Shown here: positions 47,000-56,394 of the stretch, piece by piece
Layout: each line of letters opens with the position of its first letter
Numbering within the stretch: position 1 is the stretch's first letter
The notes under the pieces: model-generated
The model's database searches: none
The model's input: only the letters and a program-made list of their open reading frames with translations
Told to the model about the DNA's origin: nothing
Source: Planctomycetota bacterium
GTDB lineage: Bacteria > Planctomycetota > Planctomycetia > Pirellulales > Pirellulaceae
DNA length: 64,000 bases
Assembly: GCA_026692845.1 (NCBI GenBank)
Contig: JAPLNM010000035.1
Span: 1-64,000, forward strand
Direction: 5' to 3'
Translations under genes and position numbers: made by a program

Positions 47000-49261
47000 T
47001 CACATCCAGGATCCGAGGAAGAAGAGAATGTCGTTGCGGAACGCTAGAAGCATCAAGCTTAAAAGTGCAACCATGCCGCCGATGGTTAGCTTGACTTGCA
47101 AATCCTCATTGACGGGTTTCCCGGTGATCGCTTCGGCACCCAGGAAAACCAAGTGCCCGCCATCGAGCGCCGGGACGGGCAGCAAGTTGACGACAGCGAG
47201 GTTCGCACTCAGGAGAGTCAAGAACATCAATAGCGACGATACACCTTGAGAGGCTGCCGACGTAGCTTGGGCTGCGATGGTCGCTGGCCCTCCGATGAAA
47301 TTAAACGCTTTGCCCGTGACGATCAGCTGAAGGAACTCGAGCACATCGCCGATCCCTCGTCGGATTTCCTGAAGGCCCTTCGGGAGGGCTTGGGACCATG
47401 ACTTGGCAACGTACGTTTGGCGATATGGGCTCAACGCGATCCGTCGATCGGGCGAAAAGACATCGGGTTCATCCATGACCGATGCGGCACCGGTTTGGAT
47501 TTTCGAATCGCGCTCGACAACAATTTGGAACGGCAGACCGACCGGAAGCGCCTGGATGACCGCGTGAATGTACTGCAGATTCCGGATCGTATCGATCGGG
47601 ATCTGCTTAGCAAAAAGATCGTCGATTCGCGACTCCTTGAGGTAAGTTTTGTGTTCTTGGCTCAAGCTTCCGAATTGCAACTGTTGGACGATGTCACCGG
47701 GACGAATTCCGCTATCTGCGGCCGGGGTGTTTGGAACCACCGAAGCGATCCTTTTGGATACCGAGTAAACCAATCCAGTGCCTGGCAGATCCAGTCCGAC
47801 CGAACCATAGGTAGGCAGATCATTTTCGAGCAGGAATCGTGTTGGAACGGTCCATTCGAAGGTGATCGGATCGCTGTTATCCCTGATGAGTTCGAGGGTG
47901 ACTTTTTGACCTGCCAAGGTTGCAATTCGATTCGGCAGGCAGATTGCATCCTCGATAGGTTGACCGTTGAACTTCGAGAGTTTATCCCCGAGCTTGATAC
48001 CGGCCGCAGCGGCCGCTGAGTTCTCTGCGATGGCCGTGACGGCCTCGGGCGCGAACCGCAGCCCGAGAGATTTTAGAGGAAGGGCTTCAACGCGGATTGC
48101 AAGGGTCTGTTTGCTGTCTGCGTTTTTTCGCTCGACAGCAAGTTCCACGGGTTTGTTGAGTTTTGGGTGGAGTAGTTCATCGAGCTGGTAGCTAAAAAAG
48201 TCGCTGCTCGTGTCGTTGGCTTCGAACAAAACTCCATCGACGCCCAGGATTCGATCACCGAGTTGCAATTCAGTGGGTTTTCTTCCCTCGAGTTTCGATA
48301 GACGGCTGTAGGTCGGAATTTGGCCGACCTCGGTCACAGCGGCCGATCGGATGCCGATGGTTTGGAAGTTGTGTCGGGCATCGGGGTCTGCATGAGCCAT
48401 GCTCCCTGCAATTTGAAGGGTTTTGCGTTCACCTTGGCGTTCGTAAGTCAGATCGATGGGAGCTTCGAGTTTCCGAATACCACCGATCGCGACTTTTTTG
48501 CGTATTTCATCAAAGGACATTTGGTCGTCTTGAGTCGTCTCGATACCGACGATCCGGTCACCGGCACGCAGACCGGCTTTCCAAGCCGGATCGCCAGGCA
48601 TGGTGCTTCCTAGGATTGCCGGGGTGTAGGGGACTCCGATTCGGTAAGCCGTCGCGGCCATCAGGACACCGAAGATCAGGTTCATGATGACGCCGGCGCT
48701 GATGATGATCATGCGAGCAAAGACCGGTTTGGCTGGATAGGACCTTGGATCGAGTTTAGGAGCTTCTTGAGAGATCGGTTCGAGAGAACTGGGTGCGGGG
48801 ACTTGGTTATCCTCTGTGAGGATCCGCTGATTTTCTTCCTTGAGTTTGCGAGGGTCATCGTCTTGGCCGAGCATCTTGACATAGCCACCTAGGGGGATGC
48901 TACCGATGCCGTATTCGGTTTCACCCCATTGGAACCTAGCCAGCCGCGAGGGGAGTCGAATCGGTCCGATCTTCATGGGGACATCGAAGCCGATGTAGAA
49001 TTTCTCACACTTGACTCCGAACATTTTGGCGGCCAAAAAATGCCCCAGTTCGTGGACGAAGATGACAAAGCCCAGGCCCAGGAGCATCAGACCGATGTTG
49101 TAGAGACGTGTGCCCCAGGCTTGGATCAACGAGGTGTCGGCGGCAAGCAACCAAAAAGACCAATGACCTAACGTGTGAGGGCCTATCACGTTCGAGTCGA
49201 GCGCAACGCTTAGGGAAAAACCCGGGGTGATCGAGACCAAGGCGAAACCGAATTCTAGCAT
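47000..49261 (-). CDS. rseP: RseP-type site-2 zinc metalloprotease with multiple PDZ domains
   Basis: A 753-aa intramembrane protease. The zinc motif HELGH is at 70-74, in the first core helix. The C-terminal core holds the LPVPALDGG zinc Asp motif (about residue 690) followed by hydrophobic helices to FLGSWM. Between them lie PDZ-type segments (AGLRAGDRIVGIETTQ, LQLGDRILGVDGVLFE, AAAAGIKLGDKLSKFNGQPI, SGIRPGDIVQQLQFG), so three or four domains, more than the usual one or two. It is therefore much longer than the ~450-aa E. coli enzyme, as commonly seen in planctomycetes. Its ATG overlaps the dxr stop by 7 nt. Confidence 0.94.
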   Translation of the reverse strand: MLEFGFALVSITPGFSLSVALDSNVIGPHTLGHWSFWLLAADTSLIQAWGTRLYNIGLMLLGLGFVIFVHELGHFLAAKMFGVKCEKFYIGFDVPMKIGPIRLPSRLARFQWGETEYGIGSIPLGGYVKMLGQDDDPRKLKEENQRILTEDNQVPAPSSLEPISQEAPKLDPRSYPAKPVFARMIIISAGVIMNLIFGVLMAATAYRIGVPYTPAILGSTMPGDPAWKAGLRAGDRIVGIETTQDDQMSFDEIRKKVAIGGIRKLEAPIDLTYERQGERKTLQIAGSMAHADPDARHNFQTIGIRSAAVTEVGQIPTYSRLSKLEGRKPTELQLGDRILGVDGVLFEANDTSSDFFSYQLDELLHPKLNKPVELAVERKNADSKQTLAIRVEALPLKSLGLRFAPEAVTAIAENSAAAAAGIKLGDKLSKFNGQPIEDAICLPNRIATLAGQKVTLELIRDNSDPITFEWTVPTRFLLENDLPTYGSVGLDLPGTGLVYSVSKRIASVVPNTPAADSGIRPGDIVQQLQFGSLSQEHKTYLKESRIDDLFAKQIPIDTIRNLQYIHAVIQALPVGLPFQIVVERDSKIQTGAASVMDEPDVFSPDRRIALSPYRQTYVAKSWSQALPKGLQEIRRGIGDVLEFLQLIVTGKAFNFIGGPATIAAQATSAASQGVSSLLMFLTLLSANLAVVNLLPVPALDGGHLVFLGAEAITGKPVNEDLQVKLTIGGMVALLSLMLLAFRNDILFFLGSWM

Positions 49262-50502
49262 AGTGATCTATTCCATCGCATCACTTCGTGACGGGCCCAA
49301 CGATCCTGCTCGAGCAGTTCGTTGAGGTTTGGAGTGGGAGCGAAATTATGGTGTTGCAAAACCGAACGACATATTTTAGCGATGTCTGTGAGTCGAATAT
49401 GACCCAAGAGAAATAATTCTACCGCTGCTTCATTGGCTGCGTTAAGCACCGCACCGCAAGTTCCGCCGCGTCGAGTGACTTCAAAACCCAGTTCAAGGGC
49501 TGGATAGCGATCCGGATCGACCGGATACCAACTCAACGCTTGGCTTGTACTCCAATCCATACGCTTGGCCGGACCCGAGGTTCGTTCCGGGTAAGTCAGA
49601 GCGAACTGGATAGGAAGTCGCATATCGGGGGGGCTAAGTTGCGCGATGACCGAGCCGTCGCGGAATTCGACCATCGAATGGATGATCGATTGCGGGTGGA
49701 TCACCACTTGGATTTTTTCGGCTTCTAGGCCGAAGAGCCAGTGGGCTTCGATGACCTCCAGAGCCTTGTTCATCATGGTCGCCGAGTCGACGGTGATTTT
49801 GCGTCCCATCGACCACGTCGGATGGGCAAGTGCGTCTTGAATCGTGGCGTTTTCGAGATCTTCCAAAGGCCAATCTCTCAAAGGACCACCGCTTGCGGTG
49901 AGAATAATCTTTTCGACCGACTCGCTGGCGTTAATAACACTGGGGTAAATACTACCGGTTGCGGCTTCGTGGACCGACGTATGCGGGTCGATAACCCCAG
50001 GGCGATCGCACTGGAGAGCTTGGAAAATCGCGCAGTGTTCGCTGTCGACGGGGATGATTTCGGCGCGGGATTCTTTGGCGCTAGCAAGTAGCAGTTGGCC
50101 AGCGACGACAAGAGATTCTTTGTTGGCCAGGGCAAGACGCTTGCCGTTTTGGACTGCGGCCAAACTCGATTCGAGTCCGGCCACGCCGACGATCGCTGCG
50201 ATGACGATGTCTACTTCGGGTCCTGAGATCGCTTGGATCATGGCTTGGGAACCTGCGGCCCGTCGCATGCGTTTGGGATCCGAGCCGTCTAGCCATCGCC
50301 GGGTCGATGGGCTGAGTTCATCGGTGACAATGGCCAAGGCAGGCTGGTGCTCGATACATTGTTTTTCGAACAATTCTAGTTGCTGATGGCACGTTATGCA
50401 GGTCAGTTCGAACCGCTCGCGATGCGATTGGAGAACCTCCAGCGCCGAGCGTCCGATGCTACCTGTGGATCCCAGGATGGCGACTTTGTGGGTCCGATTC
50501 AC
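49255..50502 (-). CDS. dxr: 1-deoxy-D-xylulose 5-phosphate reductoisomerase
   Basis: 415 aa from the GTG at 50502, chosen because it gives the canonical N-terminus VNRTHKVAILGSTGSIGRSA; the frame stays open upstream but lacks homology and would overlap ftsH. The NADPH-binding motif is GSTGSIG. Others are LALANKESLVVAGQLL, VDSEHCAIFQAL (metal/substrate), LTASGGPLRDWPL and HPTWSMGRKITVDSATMMNK. It commits DXP to the MEP isoprenoid pathway, which supplies carotenoid, quinone and bactoprenol precursors. Its stop overlaps rseP by 7 nt, which implies translational coupling. First gene of the dxr, rseP, AlkB-like operon. Cytoplasmic. Confidence 0.95.
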   Translation of the reverse strand: MNRTHKVAILGSTGSIGRSALEVLQSHRERFELTCITCHQQLELFEKQCIEHQPALAIVTDELSPSTRRWLDGSDPKRMRRAAGSQAMIQAISGPEVDIVIAAIVGVAGLESSLAAVQNGKRLALANKESLVVAGQLLLASAKESRAEIIPVDSEHCAIFQALQCDRPGVIDPHTSVHEAATGSIYPSVINASESVEKIILTASGGPLRDWPLEDLENATIQDALAHPTWSMGRKITVDSATMMNKALEVIEAHWLFGLEAEKIQVVIHPQSIIHSMVEFRDGSVIAQLSPPDMRLPIQFALTYPERTSGPAKRMDWSTSQALSWYPVDPDRYPALELGFEVTRRGGTCGAVLNAANEAAVELFLLGHIRLTDIAKICRSVLQHHNFAPTPNLNELLEQDRWARHEVMRWNRSLC

Positions 50503-50800
50503 GCCCTCGGCTCCGATGCGGTGCAAGAGACCTTGGTCGCAGTGTTCGAGCAACCAGCTTTGCCGATCGACCGGCCATGGGTTATGAGGTCTTGCATGAT
50601 CGGTCCTACGCAGGTGGATCCGCGGAAGTGGCCAGCGGGAATAACTTGGATTTATTATGAGGATTTTAGAGGCTCTGAGGGAATTCCTCAACGTCAAACC
50701 CTGCCAAGGCGTTATCCGGTGTGCATAATAACGGGAGGTATTTCCAGCCGACGCGGCTTGGGTAGCTTTTTCTCTTTGAGCCCTTGATGGGTAACGATAC
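50503..50800. other. Divergent intergenic region between dxr and ftsH
   Basis: About 298 bp that must contain promoters for both genes. A near-palindrome TGAGGGAATTCCTCA lies around 50677-50691. A possible -10 like CATAAT is at about 50725-50730, with no convincing -35. The dxr frame stays open through the region on the minus strand but shows no family features. Confidence 0.4.
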
Positions 50801-52912
50801 ATGGCAGACGACAACAAATCGGATAAACGCTCGAATTCCTCCGGCAATTCCCAACCAGGGAACAGTTGGCTGATCTACACGCTCCTGGGCATGCTCTTGC
50901 TAATGGCAGCCTTTAGCTTCGTTTCCTCTGCGATTTATCAGGAAATCCGGTATCCGGATCTGATCGAGCTGATCGATGCGACCAAGTACACCGACGCCTC
51001 GCAGAGTCAGTTGGAAGAAGGTTCTGAGGGGAAAAAAATCATCACTATCGATTCCGAGAAGTACGAACTGAGCCGGATTCGCAATGTTCAGGTCGATAAG
51101 GAATCAGTGCGTGGAGATGTGAACGTATCGAAAATTGTCGACGGGAAACCCACCGCTTCCAAAAGCCGGATCTTCCAATCGATCAAGGACAATTCCGAGG
51201 GGACCAATAAGGAGCTCAAGGAGAAGCTCACCTCATCGAAGATTTCTTGGGGTAACGCGCCTGGACAGAGCATGCTCACCCAATTCTTTTGGATGTTCTT
51301 CTTGCCTTTCTTCTTGATCTCTACCCTACTGTACTTTTTCATGCGTCGAATGGGTGGCATTGGTTCGCCGATGCAGTTTGGACGCTCCCGCGGCAAGCTC
51401 TACGCACAAGAGGAGATCGGCATTACGTTTCATGATGTGGCCGGGATCGACGAAGCGGTCGAAGAGGTTCACGAGATTGTCGACTTCCTCAAGCATCCTG
51501 AGAAATACCAACGACTCGGCGGAAGAATTCCCCGCGGAGTGCTTCTTGTCGGACCTCCGGGAACCGGAAAAACGTTGCTTGCCAAAGCGATCGCAGGGGA
51601 AGCGGGAGTCCCTTTTTTCTCGCTTTCAGGTTCGGACTTTGTAGAAATGTTTGTCGGAGTCGGGGCCGCACGCGTTCGCGATATGTTCCAGCAAGCCGTT
51701 GCCAAATCCCCTTGCATCATCTTCATCGATGAATTGGACGCACTGGGCAAAAGCCGAGCTGGGAATGTCGTCGGCTCCCACGATGAGCGCGAGCAGACAC
51801 TCAATGCGCTGCTTGTCGAGATGGATGGCTTTGACGCCAATTCAGGAGTTATTGTAGTGGCGGCTACCAACCGTCCCGAAACCCTCGACCCGGCCTTGCT
51901 ACGCGCAGGGAGGTTCGATCGCCATGTGCTTGTCGACCGACCGGACAAACAAGGGCGAGAGGACATTTTGAAGGTGCACGTCAAAAACGTCAAACTCAGC
52001 GGAAATGTCGAGCTCAAACAAATTGCTGCGATCACCCCGGGCTTTGTCGGAGCGGATCTTGCCAACCTTGTCAACGAAGCTGCTTTGCTGGCCGCAAGGA
52101 AGGGAAAGAATGTCGTCGACCAATCGGAATTCAACGAAGCCGTCGAGCGGGCTGCGGCCGGCTTGGAAAAAAAGAAGCGGGTGATGAACGAAGACGAGAA
52201 GCTCAGGGTAGCCTACCACGAGGCAGGCCACGCCCTGATCGCCTATTCGATCCCCAACACCGATCCGGTGCACAAAGTATCGATTATTCCACGTGGCGTG
52301 GCGGCATTGGGCTACACCATGCAAAGGCCAGAAGATGACCGTTATCTTGTAACTCAGCCCGAACTCGAAGCCCAGATGCAAGTGCTCCTGGCCGGCACAC
52401 TGACCGAGGAGATGATTTTTCGAGACGTCAGCAGCGGTGCATCGAACGACCTTGAGCGGGCCACCAACATCGCTCGCGCGATGGTCATGCAGTATGGCAT
52501 GAGCCGCCTTGGACGCGTGAATTTCCGCGAAGGAAATCGCTCCGCATTTCTGGCAACCGGCGGCGGTGAGTCCTACGGGCGAGACTATTCTGAGCAAACC
52601 GCACGTGAGATCGATCAAGAGGTCAAGAGGCTCATCGATGAATCCGCAGGGCACGCTAAAGCGGTGCTTACCGAAAGGCGCGCGGCCCTCGAAGCACTCG
52701 CGAAACGACTCATGGAGGTCGAAGTGGTCGACGGCGAGGATCTAAAAAAGATCGTCGATGCGACGATCGACGGTCCGCGTGTCGTTCCAGGTACCGTTCC
52801 GATCGCCCCGTCAATCGCTACTGGAACTTCTTCGCTCGCCCCTGAGATCGTCCACAAGCAGTCCTCGAGCGGGACTGGAACCCACGGAACCGCATCTTCA
52901 GATCCAAATTAA
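50801..52912 (+). CDS. ftsH: ATP-dependent zinc metalloprotease FtsH
   Basis: A 703-aa membrane AAA+ protease that degrades membrane and regulatory proteins. Two transmembrane helices at about 22-46 and 160-181 bracket a periplasmic domain. The AAA module has Walker A GPPGTGKT (251-258), Walker [12 protein letters not shown] (306-316), and the second region of homology [20 protein letters not shown]. The zinc protease motif HEAGH is at 473-477, and the third ligand lies in [13 protein letters not shown]. The C-terminal ~60 residues are Ser/Thr/Pro-rich. Single gene, divergent from dxr and convergent with the FHA protein. Confidence 0.98.
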   Translation: MADDNKSDKRSNSSGNSQPGNSWLIYTLLGMLLLMAAFSFVSSAIYQEIRYPDLIELIDATKYTDASQSQLEEGSEGKKIITIDSEKYELSRIRNVQVDKESVRGDVNVSKIVDGKPTASKSRIFQSIKDNSEGTNKELKEKLTSSKISWGNAPGQSMLTQFFWMFFLPFFLISTLLYFFMRRMGGIGSPMQFGRSRGKLYAQEEIGITFHDVAGIDEAVEEVHEIVDFLKHPEKYQRLGGRIPRGVLLVGPPGTGKTLLAKAIAGEAGVPFFSLSGSDFVEMFVGVGAARVRDMFQQAVAKSPCIIFIDELDALGKSRAGNVVGSHDEREQTLNALLVEMDGFDANSGVIVVAATNRPETLDPALLRAGRFDRHVLVDRPDKQGREDILKVHVKNVKLSGNVELKQIAAITPGFVGADLANLVNEAALLAARKGKNVVDQSEFNEAVERAAAGLEKKKRVMNEDEKLRVAYHEAGHALIAYSIPNTDPVHKVSIIPRGVAALGYTMQRPEDDRYLVTQPELEAQMQVLLAGTLTEEMIFRDVSSGASNDLERATNIARAMVMQYGMSRLGRVNFREGNRSAFLATGGGESYGRDYSEQTAREIDQEVKRLIDESAGHAKAVLTERRAALEALAKRLMEVEVVDGEDLKKIVDATIDGPRVVPGTVPIAPSIATGTSSLAPEIVHKQSSSGTGTHGTASSDPN

Positions 52913-52927
52913 GATTTAAGGCTCCAG

Positions 52928-54994
52928 TCAAGGGACAGGGTTTTTATTAGGTTCGGACGGATCCGTTGGCCCAGGATCCATTGGCCCAGGATCAGTCGCT
53001 TGGACCCCCGCCCCCGCTTGGACTTGCTTCGGGGCCAGGACCGGGTCTGCGAGTAAGAAATCTGCAGGTAGGAAATCTCCAGGTATAAATTCTGCTGGCA
53101 GATCATCTAAACGGCCAGGAGCACTTGGCCCTTCGGTCTCGGGTTGACTCGATGGAGTTGGCGCGACCGGTGCATCGGCCGAATCACCCGCGGGCAGATC
53201 GGATATTGGGTCTTGCGCGGTTTGTGAAAAAGTGATTTTCAGCCAAATCAATTCGCGCCAACCCTCGGGGATTTTATGCCATACCAATGGACCACCAATC
53301 AAAGTCAAGGCCGCGATGATGCCAAAAAAGAGCAACCATCGCAGGTACACCTTTCTGGCATCTCGGTATCGCAATCCGACGAGCGAGCCGAGCACCTGGG
53401 TCTCTTCCTGGGACTCATTGCTGGCCAATAGCTCAGAATCGTTTTCGATTTGTCTTAGCCGCGTCCTTTTTGCTGTCGATTGGCTGGCCAAGTCTAGCGA
53501 TTCGCTCTGTTCATCGCGTTCGGCAGTGGCTCTGCGACGTTGCGCGGTGTAGGGAATCCAACTGGAAAGTTGGCTCGCTGCGCGTTGTATCCAGGTAGGA
53601 TCCGACGTTGGGGATGGATCGGGGGGACGAACCGTTTGGGTAACTGTTTTCTGCTTTGATTTCGGTTTTGAGGTTTCCTTTTGCGTGGTATTTTTAGCCG
53701 ACTGGGCCTTGATCGAGGACTCTTGAGGCTTTCCAGGCTTGCTTTTCTGCTCAGGAACGATGGGCCTGGTTTTCGTTGGTTCAGAAATCCTGGCCGGACT
53801 TGGAGGTGTCGCCGCAGATGTTCCTGGCTCAACGGTTGTTGGAGCTTGAGAAAGCAGGTCGCGTAACGATTCGATCGCCTCGACAAGTTGCTGCGACTGA
53901 TGATCGATGATCTCAGGCAATGATTCGATGGCTCTTCCCATGCTATCGAGCCGTACGGTTATTTTTTCGAATTGACCGCTGAGGCGGTCTTGAGATTTCA
54001 AAACTCGGTCCAGTCCCTCGACACCCCCCGGACCTGCCGAGATCGAGCTTATCGCCGTTGGGAGATGAACCGAAGGGTTACGCGAAGCGGCGTTGTCGAA
54101 GCCGATCGCACGCATAAGGCGGTCTTTTATTTTTTGGATATCCGACAGACCCGGTTTTGGCAATTGCTGCAAGTCCGGAGCCTCAGGTGCAAAGGGCGGC
54201 AAGGGGGCCGGGGTGGATGTCTTGTCGGAAAGGGACCCTGGGATGAATTGACTGCGAGCTTCGACGATGAGATTCGTCCCTGAAACGTTGTAGAGAAAAC
54301 GTGCCGCTTCGAAACTCAAAGTCGCGATTCGAATCTCGCTGCCGACTTCGAGGACCTGTCCATGGGCTGGTTTGTCGTCTACGAGTGTCGGATGCTCACC
54401 GAAAAGATCCACCACACGGCACAAGTCGCCCTGACTCTCGCCCCGAAACAGGATCGCCTGAAACCTGCTGACTTGCTTGTGCTTGGGCTGAATATGGCAA
54501 GCCGGGGAAGTTCCAAGGATCGACAGTGCCGATTGGATTCGGAAATGCGTCGAGTTGGGTGCTGAGTTCAAATATCCGGAACGAGCAACCAGGGTGTTCG
54601 GGAAAACCCGAATGTCGTCGACGTTGAAGTTTTCCCAAGAAAACGTTTCGGGTTGCGATTCCGCTGACCGTATCGATTGCACCGTGACTCGGGCGTTGGG
54701 TTGTAGCCAAAATGTCCCTCCTTGGGTCGCAAAGACCGGTTCGCACAAGGACATTGGGTTCGATTCAACCAACTCCAAGACCGCGACAAAGGTTTTTGAA
54801 ACCTGCAAGTAGACACAGACTGGCGCCGGAAGCCCCGGAATGCAGATTTCACATCGTGGGTCGCTTCCGATACGAGCAAAAGGCCCCTCAACTTCGAAAT
54901 GCTGCGTTTTGCCTAAAAACACGCACTCGAGGCGCACCTTTCCACCACCCCACTCCAGGTGGGACAGACTAGCGTCTATCCTCGATTCCTCCAC
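52928..54994 (-). CDS. FHA-domain membrane protein with Pro/Lys-rich linker
   Basis: A 688-aa protein. Two FHA-like beta domains appear at about 15-115 (VEGPFARIGSDPRCEICIPG, R-I-G-S-D signature) and about 150-240 (SALSILGTSPACHIQPKHKQ with QVSRFQAILF). A coiled-coil-like segment at about 325-385 (SQDRLSGQFEKITVRLDSMG) leads to a Lys/Thr/Pro-rich linker. One transmembrane helix (LRWLLFFGIIAALTLIGGPLVW) lies at about 548-569. The C-terminal tail of ~100 residues includes PAEF/PADF and DPGPMDPGPTDPSEP repeats. FHA domains bind phosphothreonine, so it may respond to Ser/Thr kinases such as the one at 20884. Convergent with ftsH (15-nt gap). Confidence 0.78.
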   Translation of the reverse strand: MEESRIDASLSHLEWGGGKVRLECVFLGKTQHFEVEGPFARIGSDPRCEICIPGLPAPVCVYLQVSKTFVAVLELVESNPMSLCEPVFATQGGTFWLQPNARVTVQSIRSAESQPETFSWENFNVDDIRVFPNTLVARSGYLNSAPNSTHFRIQSALSILGTSPACHIQPKHKQVSRFQAILFRGESQGDLCRVVDLFGEHPTLVDDKPAHGQVLEVGSEIRIATLSFEAARFLYNVSGTNLIVEARSQFIPGSLSDKTSTPAPLPPFAPEAPDLQQLPKPGLSDIQKIKDRLMRAIGFDNAASRNPSVHLPTAISSISAGPGGVEGLDRVLKSQDRLSGQFEKITVRLDSMGRAIESLPEIIDHQSQQLVEAIESLRDLLSQAPTTVEPGTSAATPPSPARISEPTKTRPIVPEQKSKPGKPQESSIKAQSAKNTTQKETSKPKSKQKTVTQTVRPPDPSPTSDPTWIQRAASQLSSWIPYTAQRRRATAERDEQSESLDLASQSTAKRTRLRQIENDSELLASNESQEETQVLGSLVGLRYRDARKVYLRWLLFFGIIAALTLIGGPLVWHKIPEGWRELIWLKITFSQTAQDPISDLPAGDSADAPVAPTPSSQPETEGPSAPGRLDDLPAEFIPGDFLPADFLLADPVLAPKQVQAGAGVQATDPGPMDPGPTDPSEPNKNPVP
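52960..52989 (-). repeat. 15-bp tandem repeat coding the DPGP(M/T) tail
   Basis: Two adjacent 15-bp units of GATCC(G/A)TTGGCCCAG at 52960-52974 and 52975-52989, and the start of a third, encode the repeated Asp-Pro-Gly-Pro tail of the FHA protein. The repeats are in phase with the reading frame. Confidence 0.75.
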
Positions 54995-55234
54995 GTTCCC
55001 CCCTTTGAAAATCGATCAAAGCAATCGAACTTCTGACTCGACGAGGCACTCGCATCGCCACAGCGGAACTTTGCAGCTCCTGGTTCACTCTAGCCCAGGT
55101 CGATTCTCCAGAGTCTCCCAAAGAACATGGGAAAACTCCTAAGAATATTCTCTCTGATTTTTTCTTCGGGTCAAACCGCTCCACCCTTTAACACTAAGCT
55201 TGCGCGAACTCCATTAAGCCGATCGTTACGACGC

Positions 55235-55270
55235 CCTAGACGCCATTGCCGTCGCAATCGGCGTCCTAGG
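55235..55270 (+). other. 36-nt bulged hairpin in the sugar transferase leader
   Basis: The arms CCTAG, ACGCC and ATTGC (55235-55249) pair with GCAAT, GGCGT and CTAGG (55254-55270). Two single-C bulges (55259 and 55265) lie on the 3' side and the loop is CGTC, giving 15 bp in total. It is 247 nt upstream of the ATG at 55518. It could be a 3' structure for a transcript from upstream, an RNA element, or a binding site for a dimeric protein. Confidence 0.6.
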
Positions 55271-55429
55271 TAGGATCCAATCGAACGACCCCGACGTGCC
55301 TTTTCGGCAGAACCCACCGAAATCGTTGTTTTACAGGTGTTTTCATGCCGATTTGCGTTCTGTCCCCAGACCTTCCGCACCGTAATCTCATGCAAAAATC
55401 GCACGCAAATTCCATGAAAGGTTAACCAC

Positions 55430-55443
55430 TTGCAAGGTTGCAA
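55430..55443 (+). promoter_or_regulatory. TTGCAA-GG-TTGCAA possible operator
   Basis: Two copies of the self-complementary hexamer TTGCAA separated by GG lie 75-88 nt before the sugar transferase ATG at 55518. The symmetric arrangement fits a dimeric regulator site but no regulator is identified. Confidence 0.35.
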
Positions 55444-55517
55444 ATCGGCCTGCTTGCGGTCATACTGTGGATGTACTTGGCGGAAAGTTTACTTGTCTCC
55501 TTCTGAGAAGCCTTGCA

Positions 55518-56390
55518 ATGTCAGAACACCTAGCCTTGAATACACCTGACGCATTTGGAAAACCAGGTTATTCTGAGGGGAATTTCGAAAACCCCAAGCT
55601 TTCACTACCCGCCATACCAGCCTTTGACATTCCAGAGGAACTGCGAGGAGAATTCATCGCTACTGGAGTTTTATCGACCCTCGAAGTACCTTCCTACCAC
55701 GACTGGAAACGCTTTTGGGAAGTCCCAACCGCGCTGGTCCTGGCAGTTCCAGCTTTGATGGTTACCGCCGTTCTGATCGTTTTGGTCAGACTAACGAGCA
55801 AAGGTCCAGGCATCTACCAGCAAGTCCGATCTGGAAAAGATGGCAAGGAATTCACGATGTACAAACTCCGCAGCATGCGTACCGATGCGGAGAAGAATGG
55901 TATCCAGTGGAGCACCGGCGACGCGGATCGTCGTATCACTCCCTTAGGCTATTGGCTCCGCAAGCTTCACCTTGACGAACTTCCCCAAATCATCAACGTC
56001 CTACGCGGCGAGATGTCTTTTTGCGGCCCAAGACCTGAACGACCACAATTCGTTTCAGAACTTGAAAAGTATGTTCCCTACTACCGGACCCGATTGGCCG
56101 TCCGTCCAGGAATTACCGGATTCGCCCAAATCAATTTGCCAGCCGATAGCGACACGGTTTCGGTGATGAAGAAACAAACGCTCGATCTGGACTACATCGA
56201 AGATGCTACACTCACGGCAGATCTGCGAATGGTCGGCTGCACGGCACTTAGACTCGTCGGAATTCCTGGCAAGGTCGCTACGAAAGTCGCCGGCTTGGTC
56301 AGAAGCCCTGAAGAGTCGAAATTCTCAAACCACTACATAGACCTCTGGCGAAAATGCGAGAGCGTTAAGAACCAAAGTTCTCAGAACTAG
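55518..56390 (+). CDS. Polyprenyl-phosphate sugar-1-phosphate transferase (EPS initiation)
   Basis: 290 aa from the ATG at 55518; an upstream GTG at 55467 would add 17 residues. A ~70-residue N-terminal extension precedes one hydrophobic helix (ALVLAVPALMVTAVLIVLVR, about 92-111), then the bacterial sugar transferase core: KGPGIYQQVRSGKDGKEFTM, YKLRSMRTDAEKNG, LDELPQIINVLRGEMSFCGPRPERP, and VRPGITGFAQIN. It lacks the multi-helix N-terminal half of WbaP/WcaJ-type enzymes, so it resembles the small monotopic form (PglC-like). It transfers a sugar phosphate to undecaprenyl phosphate. The next gene is a polysaccharide deacetylase. Inner membrane. Confidence 0.92.
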   Translation: MSEHLALNTPDAFGKPGYSEGNFENPKLSLPAIPAFDIPEELRGEFIATGVLSTLEVPSYHDWKRFWEVPTALVLAVPALMVTAVLIVLVRLTSKGPGIYQQVRSGKDGKEFTMYKLRSMRTDAEKNGIQWSTGDADRRITPLGYWLRKLHLDELPQIINVLRGEMSFCGPRPERPQFVSELEKYVPYYRTRLAVRPGITGFAQINLPADSDTVSVMKKQTLDLDYIEDATLTADLRMVGCTALRLVGIPGKVATKVAGLVRSPEESKFSNHYIDLWRKCESVKNQSSQN

Positions 56391-56394
56391 CGAG

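Larger units (their letters stand above)
54995..55517. other. 523-bp divergent intergenic region before the sugar transferase gene
   Basis: No convincing gene. It holds a 36-nt hairpin at 55235-55270 and the TTGCAA pair at 55430-55443, both described separately. The frame of the sugar transferase stays open back to a GTG at 55467, but the ATG at 55518 is better placed. Confidence 0.5.

Noticed and set aside
50503-50847. Upstream extension of dxr
   Set aside because: Would overlap ftsH and lacks dxr homology; the GTG at 50502 gives the canonical N-terminus.
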